A DNA stretch of 64,000 nucleotides from Desulfoscipio geothermicus DSM 3669 (GCF_900115975.1 NZ_FOYM01000003.1:102064-166063); one strand, 5' to 3'; numbered from the stretch's first letter, positions 17,083 to 24,922 are shown. Made by a program: numbers and translations. Notes: a model not told the origin generated them from the sequence alone.

Positions 17083-17117
17083 GAAAAAAAGACCTCATCC
17101 CGCTTGGGGATCAGGTA
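17083..17117 (-). terminator. Attenuator/terminator between scfA and scfB
   Basis: On the minus strand ACCTGATCCCC, a short loop and GGGATGAGGT form a stem with seven T following (17090-17084). It begins four bases past the scfA stop. It should make precursor mRNA more abundant than the maturase message. Confidence 0.8.
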
Positions 17118-17120
17118 CCT

Positions 17121-17273
17121 TTAGTTATGTTTTTTATTTGCGCAAGCCTGATTGCCTACGGTACAAGAAGTTTTGCAAGCCGACTGGCAGGAAGTCCGGC
17201 ACTCGCCGCAGCCCCCGCCGCGAACGGTACTCTGCAGCGTGCGCTTGCTTATGGTTTTAATATGTTTGGCCAA
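17121..17273 (-). CDS. scfA: SCIFF peptide (six-cysteine RiPP precursor)
   Basis: A 50-residue peptide starting with TTG at 17273, translated MAKHIKTISKRTLQSTV..., with AGGAGG nine bases upstream. The core is GCGECRTSCQSACKTSC followed by TVGNQAC, giving six cysteines at residues 22, 25, 29, 33, 37 and 44, the SCIFF (six cysteines in forty-five residues) pattern. The KHIKT leader matches the family. ScfB at 15605-16954 is the expected maturase. The leader-core boundary and final product are not known. The gene is easily missed because of its size and TTG start. Confidence 0.93.
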   Translation of the reverse strand: MAKHIKTISKRTLQSTVRGGGCGECRTSCQSACKTSCTVGNQACANKKHN

Positions 17274-17308
17274 ATTCTTCCGCCTCCTATCTTTAATTAA
17301 CTAGTAAG

Positions 17309-17338
17309 ATTATATGCCAATATAGGATTTTTTAGCAA
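17309..17338 (-). promoter_or_regulatory. Sigma-A promoter of scfA
   Basis: On the minus strand TTGCTA (17338-17333) and TATAAT (17314-17309) are spaced 18 bp apart, about 35 bp upstream of the scfA start. The consensus -10 suggests strong constitutive expression. Confidence 0.75.
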
Positions 17339-17426
17339 GGTTTTTATATGCATTACAATTCTTTTCCTGCCAGAAGGTCAATTTCACACAAAACCAGGGC
17401 ACGCCGGGTTAATCCCAATACTGCTT

Positions 17427-17603
17427 TCAGCCAAGTTTATTCAAATACTTCAACTGCATAATTTGCGTTTGCCTCAGCCGGCGCTTAAGTTTACGTTTTT
17501 CCCCAGGGTCGGAACTCTCAACCAGCTGCTGTTTCAGCCGGTAGATTTGGTCCTTCGTGCGTTCTATAATAGCCTTAATATCTTTCAGATCCGAATCAAT
17601 CAT
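17427..17603 (-). CDS. Small coiled-coil protein following iron-sulfur flavoprotein
   Basis: 58 residues from the ATG at 17603 (MIDSDLKDIKAIIERTK...). A GTG nine bases earlier (17612) overlaps the upstream stop as GTGA and is the alternative start. GGGGTGA upstream favours the ATG. The sequence is entirely helical and very basic in the middle (KRKLKRRLRQ), with heptad-like Leu/Ile spacing. No recognised family. Coupling to the flavoprotein gene suggests co-expression. Confidence 0.6.
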   Translation of the reverse strand: MIDSDLKDIKAIIERTKDQIYRLKQQLVESSDPGEKRKLKRRLRQTQIMQLKYLNKLG

Positions 17604-17608
17604 AATGC

Positions 17609-18256
17609 TCACCCCATGGAAGTTTTCAACGGAAATTGAGATTTGAGTTTTATTTCGATATCCTTTCTAAGTTTTAATGTCTTTACAAGTCTTTCTCCGG
17701 CTATTCTGGACTTCTCCAATATTTTTTCATCTTCCAAAGCCTCTCCGGCTTTAAAGAGTTTTATGGCTTTTACAGTATCTACAACTCTATACCCCAAGTC
17801 GACAAGAGGTTTTGTCATCGCCTCGGCAGTAAATCCCATATATTTTTCGTCATGCTGTTCACAAACAGCTATTGCAACAGCATATTTACCGCCTAATGCC
17901 TCATTTATGCCAACCCAACAAGAACGGTCATCCTCTGCAAAAACTTCCAAGCTATAACAACGATCGATGAAAGCCTTCATATCAGCCGTTACATTATACC
18001 AATAAGTGGGTGATCCTAAAATAATCCCGTCTGCCTCCAAAAGAAGCGGATATATTTTTTGCATATCATCATTTAGCACACATTTATAAGTATCTTTACA
18101 TCCCTCACAGCCTATACAGTCTTTTATCACATAATCGCCCAGAAAAATCAGTTCTGTTTCCATACCTTCTCTTTTAGCCGCTTTAAGGGCTTCTTGCACT
18201 AAAATGGAAGTATTGCCTTTTTTTCTTTTACTGCCTACAATACCTAATATTTTCAT
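17609..18256 (-). CDS. Iron-sulfur flavoprotein (NADPH-dependent FMN reductase family)
   Basis: 215 residues. MKILGIVGSKRKKGNTS gives the flavodoxin-like phosphate loop. CIGCEGCKDTYKC at about residues 47-59 is the compact cysteine motif (Cx2Cx2Cx5C) of the Isf iron-sulfur flavoprotein group. GSPTYWYNVTADMKAFIDR is the FMN-contact region. Isf proteins are cytoplasmic electron carriers or oxygen/peroxide-detoxifying flavoproteins in anaerobes; the physiological partner here is unknown. ATG preceded by GGGGGTTAATT. Confidence 0.88.
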   Translation of the reverse strand: MKILGIVGSKRKKGNTSILVQEALKAAKREGMETELIFLGDYVIKDCIGCEGCKDTYKCVLNDDMQKIYPLLLEADGIILGSPTYWYNVTADMKAFIDRCYSLEVFAEDDRSCWVGINEALGGKYAVAIAVCEQHDEKYMGFTAEAMTKPLVDLGYRVVDTVKAIKLFKAGEALEDEKILEKSRIAGERLVKTLKLRKDIEIKLKSQFPLKTSMG

Positions 18257-18335
18257 AATTAACCCCCGCCTGCTATTTATTGAGGTTTACGTATAAATAC
18301 TTGAACTTTTCATGAAGGACCGGCGGCCTTGAGTT

Positions 18336-19118
18336 TTAATCAACTCCGGCAGGCAGGCGATAAACCCGGGCTGCCTTGCCCCCGGCCATTTCCTGTATTA
18401 TATTGAGATCAATTTGCCGGGATTGCATATATTCCACTGCTTTTATCAACCCCACGGGGTCATTGGGCATTATGTTGCTGTAATCGCTGTTCAACATGCC
18501 ATTCTTAAAAAGATCAAGATTTTCCACTAATACTTCAGGTGTCATATTTTGTTCCCTGACGGTTATGCCCGGAATAGCCCCAAAATCATTAATTTGCTTG
18601 ATGATATCCAAATTGGCGTGATCAATTACCAGCAAGCCGGGCTCTATACCCGCTTGTACAGCAATGTTTAATGTTATATCCACTATGTGGGGGCGGTTTT
18701 CTTTCGGTGTGTGAATTATAACCGGCACGTTATGATTTACCGCCACTTCCAGTTGGGCACGCAAAACGTCCTTTTCCAGGGGCGAGGCATGGTTCATCCC
18801 CACCTCCCCAATTGCCACCACCGTATCGTCACGTAAAAATTCCGGCAAGCGGTCAATTACCCTGGTCCAATCATCCGGAATTCCAACGGGGTGAATGCCG
18901 ACTGCCGAAAATAGTTCCACACCGCACGTTGCAGCAACCTGCCTGTAAAAACCGGAAATCATCCTGAAATGGTCAAAATAGCTTTCCGCGTGACGGGCGG
19001 ATATAACGATGGCACAACTCACCGCCTTGTTTATCCCTTTCGCTGCCATAGATTTAAACCCGTCATAAGGCACCATGCTGGCATGGGTATGACTTTCTAT
19101 AAAACCATTCATTGACAT
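18336..19118 (-). CDS. TatD-like metal-dependent hydrolase
   Basis: 260 residues. ESHTHAS near the start gives the metal-binding HxH. VAIGEVGMNH supplies the conserved Glu, VIIHTPKEN a His, and VIDHAN another His. LNSDYSNIMPND carries the final Asp. This is the TatD/amidohydrolase barrel arrangement. Substrate is not predictable; TatD proteins are linked to nuclease activity, but this divergent subgroup may be a different hydrolase. It stands beside the accessory pocket and is the last gene of the conserved block. Confidence 0.75.
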   Translation of the reverse strand: MSMNGFIESHTHASMVPYDGFKSMAAKGINKAVSCAIVISARHAESYFDHFRMISGFYRQVAATCGVELFSAVGIHPVGIPDDWTRVIDRLPEFLRDDTVVAIGEVGMNHASPLEKDVLRAQLEVAVNHNVPVIIHTPKENRPHIVDITLNIAVQAGIEPGLLVIDHANLDIIKQINDFGAIPGITVREQNMTPEVLVENLDLFKNGMLNSDYSNIMPNDPVGLIKAVEYMQSRQIDLNIIQEMAGGKAARVYRLPAGVD

Positions 19119-19439
19119 ATGTACCCGCCTGGTTTCTAAAACCTATCAAAATCTATCAACAACAGATTTCGATAAGTTTTTCACCCGTCCGACAAACGGG
19201 CGGCAGTTTCACAGGATTTAACTGCCAGGCCATAGACTCTTGCCTGTGTTCCGGGTGGTTCACCTTTTTGGATCACCGCCGGTTGCTTTGCGGCAACCGT
19301 CCTGCCCGAAAAAAGGGTGTTACCCTTGCCTCTGGTAGTTAACTTATGACAGCAGTTTTTTTCAGCGTGTACTGCTGCCATTGGCGCAAACTTATGAGTA
19401 TGGGATTTACCCTATGCCTAACAGTTCTTTCCGGTAGGC
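19119..19439. other. Non-coding, hairpin-rich left flank of transposon remnant
   Basis: No plausible gene. Two clear hairpins are visible: CCCGT/ACGGG around 19184-19199 and CGGTTGC/GCAACCG at 19280-19299. Given the adjacent TnpB-like remnant they may be decayed ends or guide-RNA-region sequence of an IS200/IS605-type element, but no intact end can be shown. Confidence 0.35.
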
Positions 19440-19459
19440 TTGCCAAAAAACCAGGGTGT

Positions 19460-19833
19460 TCACCCCTTTCTTGTTAATTTCTTGTTAAGATTCTTTAGTA
19501 TTGCTTTCTTGACAGCAGACCACTGCTGCCAGTTGTTTAATTTACCGAAACCTTCTTTTACTTTTATGAACCTGCCTATCAATAATTTGGGAATTCTTTC
19601 GTAATCAAACCCCAGACCCCCCGCCGGGCTATCACGCAGGCTGCCGCCTGGTGTGGCGATACCCCGTACATGTGCTGGTATTTCAGTATGCCTATTACCA
19701 AGGTGAAAGCCGGTTTCACTTTTATGACCGGTACTCCGGTCAACTCTACCTGGCAATAGCAGCGGAACAAATACTCGCCAGCAAGACAAGTTTTAAAAGT
19801 TTTAACCAACACCCGTTATTTGTACTTTTTTAA
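19460..19833 (-). pseudogene. Degenerate TnpB-like (IS200/IS605 or IS607 type) C-terminus
   Basis: Two overlapping minus-strand frames together read like the C-terminal RuvC part of a TnpB. The first gives VPVIKVKPAFTLVIGILKY, then YGVSPHQAAACVIARR. After a frame change the second continues GLGFDYERIPKLLIGRF and ends in a basic tail. TnpB proteins normally show VNPAYTS at this point; here it is VKPAFTL, so a catalytic neighbourhood is altered, and the reading frame is broken. The N-terminal two thirds are gone. It marks an old mobile-element insertion next to the AlbA_2 gene. Confidence 0.6.
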
Positions 19834-20225
19834 GAGTTAAACCCCAAGCCCCATATCCGATACTCTCCCTGTCCATTAACTCGGTGCCACCACTAACTCC
19901 ACTCGGGGGGCATGAGCTGGATTTGCCGAATAAGATAGCACACGAGCAGCTTGGAAACAAAAGCCCTTGCTTATTGGATCTTATCAGATTACTTACAATA
20001 AATTGAGAAGCTTAAATCCTTTTTTGCGAAGCTCAAATAGTTTTTTGATCTAAAAATATTAAAAACTACTAAATTAAGCTGTTTTTTTTTGTTTTAAGCT
20101 TTTTTTTTAAAATATACTTGCATTGCTTTTTCTATCGTTCTATTTTTATTTATAGCTCAGCATATTGCCTTCTGCTTCGTTGAGAAGCTATTAGAAGCAT
20201 TATGAGAAGTTCAAAAAATTCTTCT
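19834..20225. other. AT-rich non-coding stretch
   Basis: About 390 bp, very AT-rich with long T and A runs (for example around 20080-20115) and no coding frame. Four copies of a GAGAAGCTTA/GAAGCT-like string occur between 20005 and 20195. This looks like eroded mobile-element or foreign DNA downstream of the gene ending at 20226. Confidence 0.4.
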
Positions 20226-21683
20226 TTACATTATTAATTCATAATAAAGGTTCGGATCCCTATTTGAAGTACCTACACGTTTTAGTAGCTGTTTATCACA
20301 TAATGATTCTAATATTTTCTTTGCTGTGTTTCTACTTCTCCCAATACATTCTGCAAATTCTTTTGTAGTAAGTTTTTGCCGTATATAAGCCAGTTCAAGT
20401 GCTTTTCTTTGTTCGGGAGTTAATGCTTCCCAACTTTCTGGGCTAACTAATGAACTCATCTTGGCCTCTCGCCTAATTCTTCGCATAACAATATTATTTT
20501 TCAAAGTAAGTTTTACATAAACATTATAAGGTTCTTCATAAATAGGGTCATCAAGGTTAAACAACTTCATCTCTTCAAATATACGATTTACCCCTTCCCC
20601 GAATTCACGAACCCAACCAAATTCATTTAAAACCCTTGCTATTCGTGGATTGCGTGAGTATCTTACATCTTTAATATTTGTCAATCGGACTAAACCAGGT
20701 AATTTTCCGGGGCTTTCAATTTCTAGTTTATCATCAAACATCCTAATCTGAATATCAGATCCCTGTATATTATATGCTCTATGAGTGAGAGCATTAATTA
20801 GCCCTTCTTGCCATGCAAATTCAGGATATTCAGGAACTGTAATAAAACGGCCATGAGGACCCAAAGCCATAAAATCCCTCAAATGGTTAGAAACAATTAT
20901 TTTAGTTTTTTCAATAATTTTGGGTATCGGGCCTTCAATTGTTTCAAGTTTAGTAATGTTCATTCGGATTCCCGATTCTATACTAGCACCATCAAATCTA
21001 ATGAATCTAACTCTTGCATTTGGGAGAAATCTTGTAGGTTCTTTTGCGAACAATAAAATAGCGGCTACCCTAAGCATTAGTTTGCCACCATTATCATTTG
21101 TTGCTAATCCTCTTGCTAAGAGAAGTTTTTCTATATTTCCAGAAAAACCTACATTACTTGCCCAATTCTGTAAAACTTCATTATCTAAATCATCTATTGT
21201 GCATTCGGAGATTTCTACAATTTCAAATTCTCGTTCTCCTTTGTCATATTCTAACTGTAATCTTTCCTCATGACTTAATTTCCTTGTTTCATCACCAACA
21301 CGTAAAAAAACCTCGTCTCGTCTATTTTTATGTACCCTTTCAGATTGTTCAACATGTATTAATAGCAGTTGATCTTTTTCCCCGTTTTCCTTTATCACAT
21401 CTACGAATTCATGGTTAATGCGTACCATAGGATGACAAAAGTCAATAGAGGCTTGAATTAAACTATTAATTTTATCTGCTCCTACATTATTTATTCCCTC
21501 AATTTTTCTATCTCTAATACCAACTACTATTGTACCTCCATCAGCATTTGCAAAGCCAATAATACAATCCGCCAACTTTGGGGCTTCTATTTTTGCGGTT
21601 TTTCTATCGAAATACTGATCTTCTGATTTCAGAGCCTGTAAAAATTCAAGAGTCAACCTGGGATTAAATTTTGAGATTGACAT
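20226..21683 (-). CDS. AlbA_2/Schlafen-type ATP-binding transcriptional regulator-like protein
   Basis: 485 residues. The N-terminal AlbA_2 domain (about residues 12-130) contains the pattern EDQYFDRKTAKI and FANADGGTIVVGI. The middle has the HATPase_c_4-type segment, EFAWQEGLINALTHRAY with FDDKLEIESPGKLPG and EFGEGVNRIFEEM. The C-terminus is a winged helix (LTTKEFAECIGRSRNTAKKIL). Proteins of this architecture are mostly uncharacterised; some sit in defence islands or mobile elements. The gene is clearly more AT-rich than its neighbours and lies between a transposon remnant and a tRNA, so horizontal acquisition is likely. ATG preceded by AAAGGTGATATAA. Confidence 0.8.
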   Translation of the reverse strand: MSISKFNPRLTLEFLQALKSEDQYFDRKTAKIEAPKLADCIIGFANADGGTIVVGIRDRKIEGINNVGADKINSLIQASIDFCHPMVRINHEFVDVIKENGEKDQLLLIHVEQSERVHKNRRDEVFLRVGDETRKLSHEERLQLEYDKGEREFEIVEISECTIDDLDNEVLQNWASNVGFSGNIEKLLLARGLATNDNGGKLMLRVAAILLFAKEPTRFLPNARVRFIRFDGASIESGIRMNITKLETIEGPIPKIIEKTKIIVSNHLRDFMALGPHGRFITVPEYPEFAWQEGLINALTHRAYNIQGSDIQIRMFDDKLEIESPGKLPGLVRLTNIKDVRYSRNPRIARVLNEFGWVREFGEGVNRIFEEMKLFNLDDPIYEEPYNVYVKLTLKNNIVMRRIRREAKMSSLVSPESWEALTPEQRKALELAYIRQKLTTKEFAECIGRSRNTAKKILESLCDKQLLKRVGTSNRDPNLYYELIM

Positions 21684-21909
21684 TTATATCACCTTTTTAA
21701 AATTACTTCTTTTACAATAATTCAACAAAATATTTCTATTACCTTCATAAAATTCTAACATTACGCAACTGTTACCAAAATTAAACATTAATATGATAGA
21801 GCAAATCTGTATTGCAAAATTTTACAACTCCATCTGTACTACTTATGCATTATGTATGCAAAGTTAGTTTTAAGATTGGCTACCTGCCCCGGCAGACAGC
21901 GGCAATACA

Positions 21910-21951
21910 AAGAAAAAAATAAAATACCCTCCGGGACCAGCGGAGAGTATT
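21910..21951 (-). terminator. Terminator downstream of tRNA-Gly
   Basis: AATACCCTCCG (21923-21933) and CGGAGAGTATT (21941-21951) form a stem. The minus strand continues with TTATTTTTTTC. It ends transcription from the tRNA (and possibly the gas-vesicle unit). Confidence 0.8.
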
Positions 21952-21966
21952 CTACCATACCACACA

Positions 21967-21989
21967 CCTGCCATTTGGCAGGATTTTTT
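21967..21989 (+). terminator. Plus-oriented terminator-like hairpin
   Basis: CCTGCC, loop ATTT, GGCAGG, then A and seven T. No plus-strand gene lies upstream, so it may be a remnant of lost DNA or block antisense transcription into the tRNA region. Confidence 0.6.
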
Positions 21990-22061
21990 TATTTTACTGT
22001 CAGATTACTGTCAAACGGGGTTTTACTGTCACCAGCAAAACCCCGGAACCATTGATTTTAC

Positions 22062-22136
22062 TGGAGCGGGTGACGGGGATCGAACCCGCAACCCTCAGCT
22101 TGGGAAGCTGATGCTCTACCATTGAGCTACACCCGC
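22062..22136 (-). tRNA. tRNA-Gly (anticodon CCC)
   Basis: On the minus strand it starts GCGGGTGTAGCTCAATGG and has D-loop, anticodon stem TCAGC/GCTGA with loop TTCCCAA (anticodon CCC, reading GGG), T arm GGTTCGATCCC and acceptor CACCCGC. It ends TCCA with the CCA encoded. All four stems pair. Confidence 0.97.
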
Positions 22137-22158
22137 CCGCGTTTTTTGTGCAATATTA

Positions 22159-22186
22159 ATTATAACATTTTGATTAAAAAAGTCAA
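22159..22186 (-). promoter_or_regulatory. Sigma-A promoter of tRNA-Gly
   Basis: TTGACT (22186-22181) and TATAAT (22164-22159) with a 16-bp spacer lie 23 bp upstream of the tRNA 5' end on the minus strand. Confidence 0.8.
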
Positions 22187-22271
22187 GCTGCAACCCTCTC
22201 CAATTTTTGTTAAGGGAAAATACAAACCGGGAATACTTTCAACAAATATGGCGGGAGCATTGTTGGGTTAA

Positions 22272-22535
22272 TCAATATGGGAGTGTCTGGCTTTCAAGTT
22301 CCTTGCGCCTTTCTTCGCGGCGCTTGGCTCTGGTGCTTAATTCCGGGTCATTCTCCCACCAGTTAATGCCTATTTCCCGGGCTTTATCGACAGAAGCCAC
22401 CAGAAGCCTTATTTTTATGCTCAAAAGTTCCACATCAGCCAGAGATATTTTTATATCCCCGGCAATCACAAGCCCTTTATCCAAAACCCGTTCCAGTATT
22501 TCAGCCAGGTTGGTGCTTTTAGTTGCATGTTGCAA
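22272..22535 (-). CDS. gvpJ: Gas vesicle protein of the GvpA/GvpJ/GvpM family (GvpJ-like)
   Basis: 87 residues, TTG start with GGAGGGATGTTAA upstream. The core LAEILERVLDKGLVIAGDIKISLADVELLSIK is the GvpA-fold helix-strand-strand-helix, read here in two halves around GLVIAGD. A charged C-terminal tail (RAKRREERRKELE) replaces the short GvpA end, as in GvpJ/M minor shell or tip proteins that nucleate assembly. It is the last gene of the gas-vesicle unit. Confidence 0.9.
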   Translation of the reverse strand: MQHATKSTNLAEILERVLDKGLVIAGDIKISLADVELLSIKIRLLVASVDKAREIGINWWENDPELSTRAKRREERRKELESQTLPY

Positions 22536-22550
22536 TTAACATCCCTCCGT

Positions 22551-22892
22551 TTACATCAAATTGCCGAGGGGGCCTAAATCTATATTCAGCTCCTCGCCTT
22601 CCAAACCAAATACCTGTTTTAATTCCTCCAATTTTTCTTCCAATCTCATTAAAGTAAGGCCCACTTTTTCAATTTCCTCCTCTGTTAAAGCGCCCCGCTC
22701 AACTCGGCGCAGGGCCTGTTTTTCCATCAACCTCCTGATCAATTCCACCAGCGTTAAAACCAGCTTCGCCAACCCTTGCTCAACATTTTCCGGATCGACC
22801 TTAATTTTTTGCGGAGATGTTCCGGCGGTTTTTTCCAGCTCGCCGGCAAACTCATCAAAAAACTCCCGGTCGTAATCAACAACTGCCTTCAT
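22551..22892 (-). CDS. gvpK: Gas vesicle protein GvpK
   Basis: 113 residues. Family pattern KIKVDPENVEQGLAKLVLT and LVELIRRLMEKQALRRVE, ending EELNIDLGPLGNLM, which is a clear GvpK end. Mostly helical, probably cytoplasmic; needed for vesicle formation though its exact role is unknown. The ATG (GGGGGGTGAAAGTAT upstream) overlaps the gvpF/L stop at 22889 as ATGA. Confidence 0.95.
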   Translation of the reverse strand: MKAVVDYDREFFDEFAGELEKTAGTSPQKIKVDPENVEQGLAKLVLTLVELIRRLMEKQALRRVERGALTEEEIEKVGLTLMRLEEKLEELKQVFGLEGEELNIDLGPLGNLM

Positions 22893-23629
22893 ATACTTTC
22901 ACCCCCCGCTATACAGGTAAGATTGAAAAAGTTATACGGAGGCCAGGGACCGCTCATTAAAAAATTATAGTCCGAAAAATTTCTCTTTAAGTGTAAGAAT
23001 TCTCCCCGGAACCCGCTTACGTTTTCCCGGTCTAAAAGGTACGCTCCGCTTAAGATGAGGGCGGGTGTACGCAGGATATGACGGCGTGCTTCCAGCGATT
23101 GTCTCGCCAGCGGTTCGTGTATTTGGTCCGCTATTTGTACTGCTTTCCGCTCCAGGTACATCTCCGGCGCTTTCTCCCGGTACTTGCGGAACAAGAATTT
23201 GTGACCGGGGGTATCGGATTCCAAGTTCTTCAGCTTTAATTCCCCTAATATCTCTGATTCCCGGAACCCGCTTAAAACCTGCTCTGTGTTCCATAATACT
23301 TTAACCCCCATTTCCACCTTGCCGTGTAATCTTTTCAGCTGCCGGGCAAATTGGCTCCGGTAATTAACGAGCAATTTCCGCGCTTCATTCTCTCCCGAAA
23401 CCAGCGTACCAAACCTTACCGGTAACACTGTAAAACGGTCCATAAGATATTCCATGACCGTATTATGGGCCAATATATTCTGACTCAACACTTTCCCGTC
23501 CTCCGCGCCGGCCGGGGAAACCACCATGCCAAGCCCGTTTACCGCCAAATTGAAAATTTTACGGCCGCTGCCATGTACAGTAAAACTAAAAGCTTCACCG
23601 TAATCGATAACACCGTATAAATAAATCAT
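22889..23629 (-). CDS. Gas vesicle protein GvpF/GvpL (third paralogue)
   Basis: 246 residues. It begins MIYLYGVID and has the family landmarks VLPVRFGTLVSGE near residue 70 and SGPWPPYNFFNL at the C-terminus. GvpF/L proteins have two domains (a ferredoxin-like fold and a helical part), bind GvpA and are thought to act in assembly of the shell. Overlaps both neighbours by 4 bp (23626-23629 and 22889-22892). Confidence 0.93.
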   Translation of the reverse strand: MIYLYGVIDYGEAFSFTVHGSGRKIFNLAVNGLGMVVSPAGAEDGKVLSQNILAHNTVMEYLMDRFTVLPVRFGTLVSGENEARKLLVNYRSQFARQLKRLHGKVEMGVKVLWNTEQVLSGFRESEILGELKLKNLESDTPGHKFLFRKYREKAPEMYLERKAVQIADQIHEPLARQSLEARRHILRTPALILSGAYLLDRENVSGFRGEFLHLKRNFSDYNFLMSGPWPPYNFFNLTCIAGGESI

Positions 23630-23817
23630 ACGTCATCATCCCAATATACAGGCAAAACCTTATCCACCGACGCCAAAACCAGCTGCAATCCCAGGTAAAT
23701 CAAGTCCACATCGGCAATGGAAATAATCACCTCACCCTTTATAACTACCCCCTTGTCAAGAACATGGTCCAGTATTTCCAGCAGGGTTACGTTTTTTTCC
23801 TCGACAACGCTACTCAC
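23626..23817 (-). CDS. Small GvpA/GvpJ-family gas vesicle protein
   Basis: 63 residues if started at the GTG at 23817, which has GGAGGTGGC ten bases upstream; TTG and GTG codons 12 and 18 bases earlier are alternatives. The body VTLLEILDHVLDKGVVIKGE and VIISIADVDLIYLGLQLVL is the GvpA fold, but shorter than GvpA and lacking its C-terminal segment; it ends YWDDDV. Likely a minor shell or nucleation protein (GvpJ/M/S type). Overlaps the upstream gvpF stop by 8 bp. Confidence 0.88.
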   Translation of the reverse strand: MSSVVEEKNVTLLEILDHVLDKGVVIKGEVIISIADVDLIYLGLQLVLASVDKVLPVYWDDDV

Positions 23818-24919
23818 CCGCCCCGCCACCTCCAAGATCGCTTACCAACGTAAAATTATACGGCGGCCAGGGTCCGGTAAGGATAAATTCAAAACCCATG
23901 TCCCTGTACCTGTTGCTCAAGTCTTCCACTTTTTCCTTCAACCTGGCGACATCATGGCGGTCAAAGAAATACACCGCATTCAAGGCCATTATTTCCAATC
24001 GCCCCGTCACTTCACTGCCCAGCAACCGGTTAAGCTTTGCTTCCCGGGCCATTTGTTCCAGTTCCCCATGCACCCCGGCGGCCACATCTGCGGCTTTGTT
24101 CCCAACTTCTTCAGCAATCAATTCATCCATTTTTTTGCGCATGAAATAAGCCGCTCCTTCCCCCTTGCTTTCAACCCTTTCCCTGGTTTCCTTAATCCGT
24201 TCGCTGGTTTTTTCCATGTGCTTGCGCAGTACGCCGGGATTGTAATATATTTTTAGACCCCATTCTTCTTTACCGTCAATACCCGCTAAAATTTTGCCGA
24301 ACTCATCTTCCCGTTCTGTTATCAACCGGTTAATTCGCTCGAGGGCATGAAATATAGTGCAAAACTTCATGGGAATGACCGGAAAACTTTTCATTACGTA
24401 TTGAATAATTTGCTCATGCCCGGTAACCCGGCTTTCCAGCCATTGAGGATCCTGCACCGATTCTTCCAGCGCCTCTTCATTATATTTTTCCGCCGGCACG
24501 GAACTGACTATGGCAGCCAGCCGGCCGCACTCTATGCCCCTCACCCTGCCACCGTCAGGTAATCCCACTATAATTTCATCTTTAAAGAGCATGGCAGCCT
24601 CGACCGGTGCCACACAGTAGAGGTAAACATAACCGGGGTTTCGGGCATCAGCATTCTCCCGTTCACTCCGGGCAGGTTTACAGGTTTCAGGGGCCTGTGA
24701 TGTAATCAGTTCTGTTTCATCTCCGGTTGAACCGGTAACTCCAATGATATCCAGCGTTTTATCCAGCATCAGCTCAAAAAATATTTCGGCTAAACTATCA
24801 CGGCAGCGGCCTGCGGCATCCTCCCACGCAGAATCAATTATTTGCCTGGCTTCTTCATTTAAACGCCTGTTTAATTTTTCCCTTAAAACCTCTTTTTCTT
24901 CCTGGGTCAACCGCCTCAT
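23810..24919 (-). CDS. Gas vesicle protein GvpF/GvpL with N-terminal extension
   Basis: 369 residues, about 115 more than a typical GvpF/L. The family part starts near residue 95 (PGYVYLYCVAPVE) and ends TGPWPPYNFTLVSDLGGG. FPVIPMKFCTIF corresponds to the conserved core strand. The first 95 residues (LTQEEKEVLREKLNRRL, EIFFELMLDK) are charged and helical and are not seen in the two sister genes. They may be an extra partner-binding domain. The region around residues 225-285 is also long and coiled-coil-like. Confidence 0.9.
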   Translation of the reverse strand: MRRLTQEEKEVLREKLNRRLNEEARQIIDSAWEDAAGRCRDSLAEIFFELMLDKTLDIIGVTGSTGDETELITSQAPETCKPARSERENADARNPGYVYLYCVAPVEAAMLFKDEIIVGLPDGGRVRGIECGRLAAIVSSVPAEKYNEEALEESVQDPQWLESRVTGHEQIIQYVMKSFPVIPMKFCTIFHALERINRLITEREDEFGKILAGIDGKEEWGLKIYYNPGVLRKHMEKTSERIKETRERVESKGEGAAYFMRKKMDELIAEEVGNKAADVAAGVHGELEQMAREAKLNRLLGSEVTGRLEIMALNAVYFFDRHDVARLKEKVEDLSNRYRDMGFEFILTGPWPPYNFTLVSDLGGGGAGE

Positions 24920-24922
24920 AAG

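Larger units (their letters stand above)
21684..22061. other. Spacer between AlbA_2 gene and tRNA-Gly with terminators and repeats
   Basis: No gene seen. The left half is AT-rich upstream DNA of the AlbA_2 gene. The right half holds a minus-strand terminator (21910-21951), a plus-oriented one (21967-21989), three copies of TTACTGTCA or ACTGTCA (around 21994, 22005 and 22023) and a palindrome CGGGGTTTT/AAAACCCCG (22016-22024 and about 22036-22044). The repeats near the 3' end of a tRNA are compatible with a scar of an integrated element. Confidence 0.45.

Noticed and set aside
22062..22136. attachment-site duplication of the tRNA-Gly 3' end
   Set aside because: I looked for a second copy of the tRNA 3' sequence to the left as far as 19.1 kb and saw none, so no att pair is claimed.
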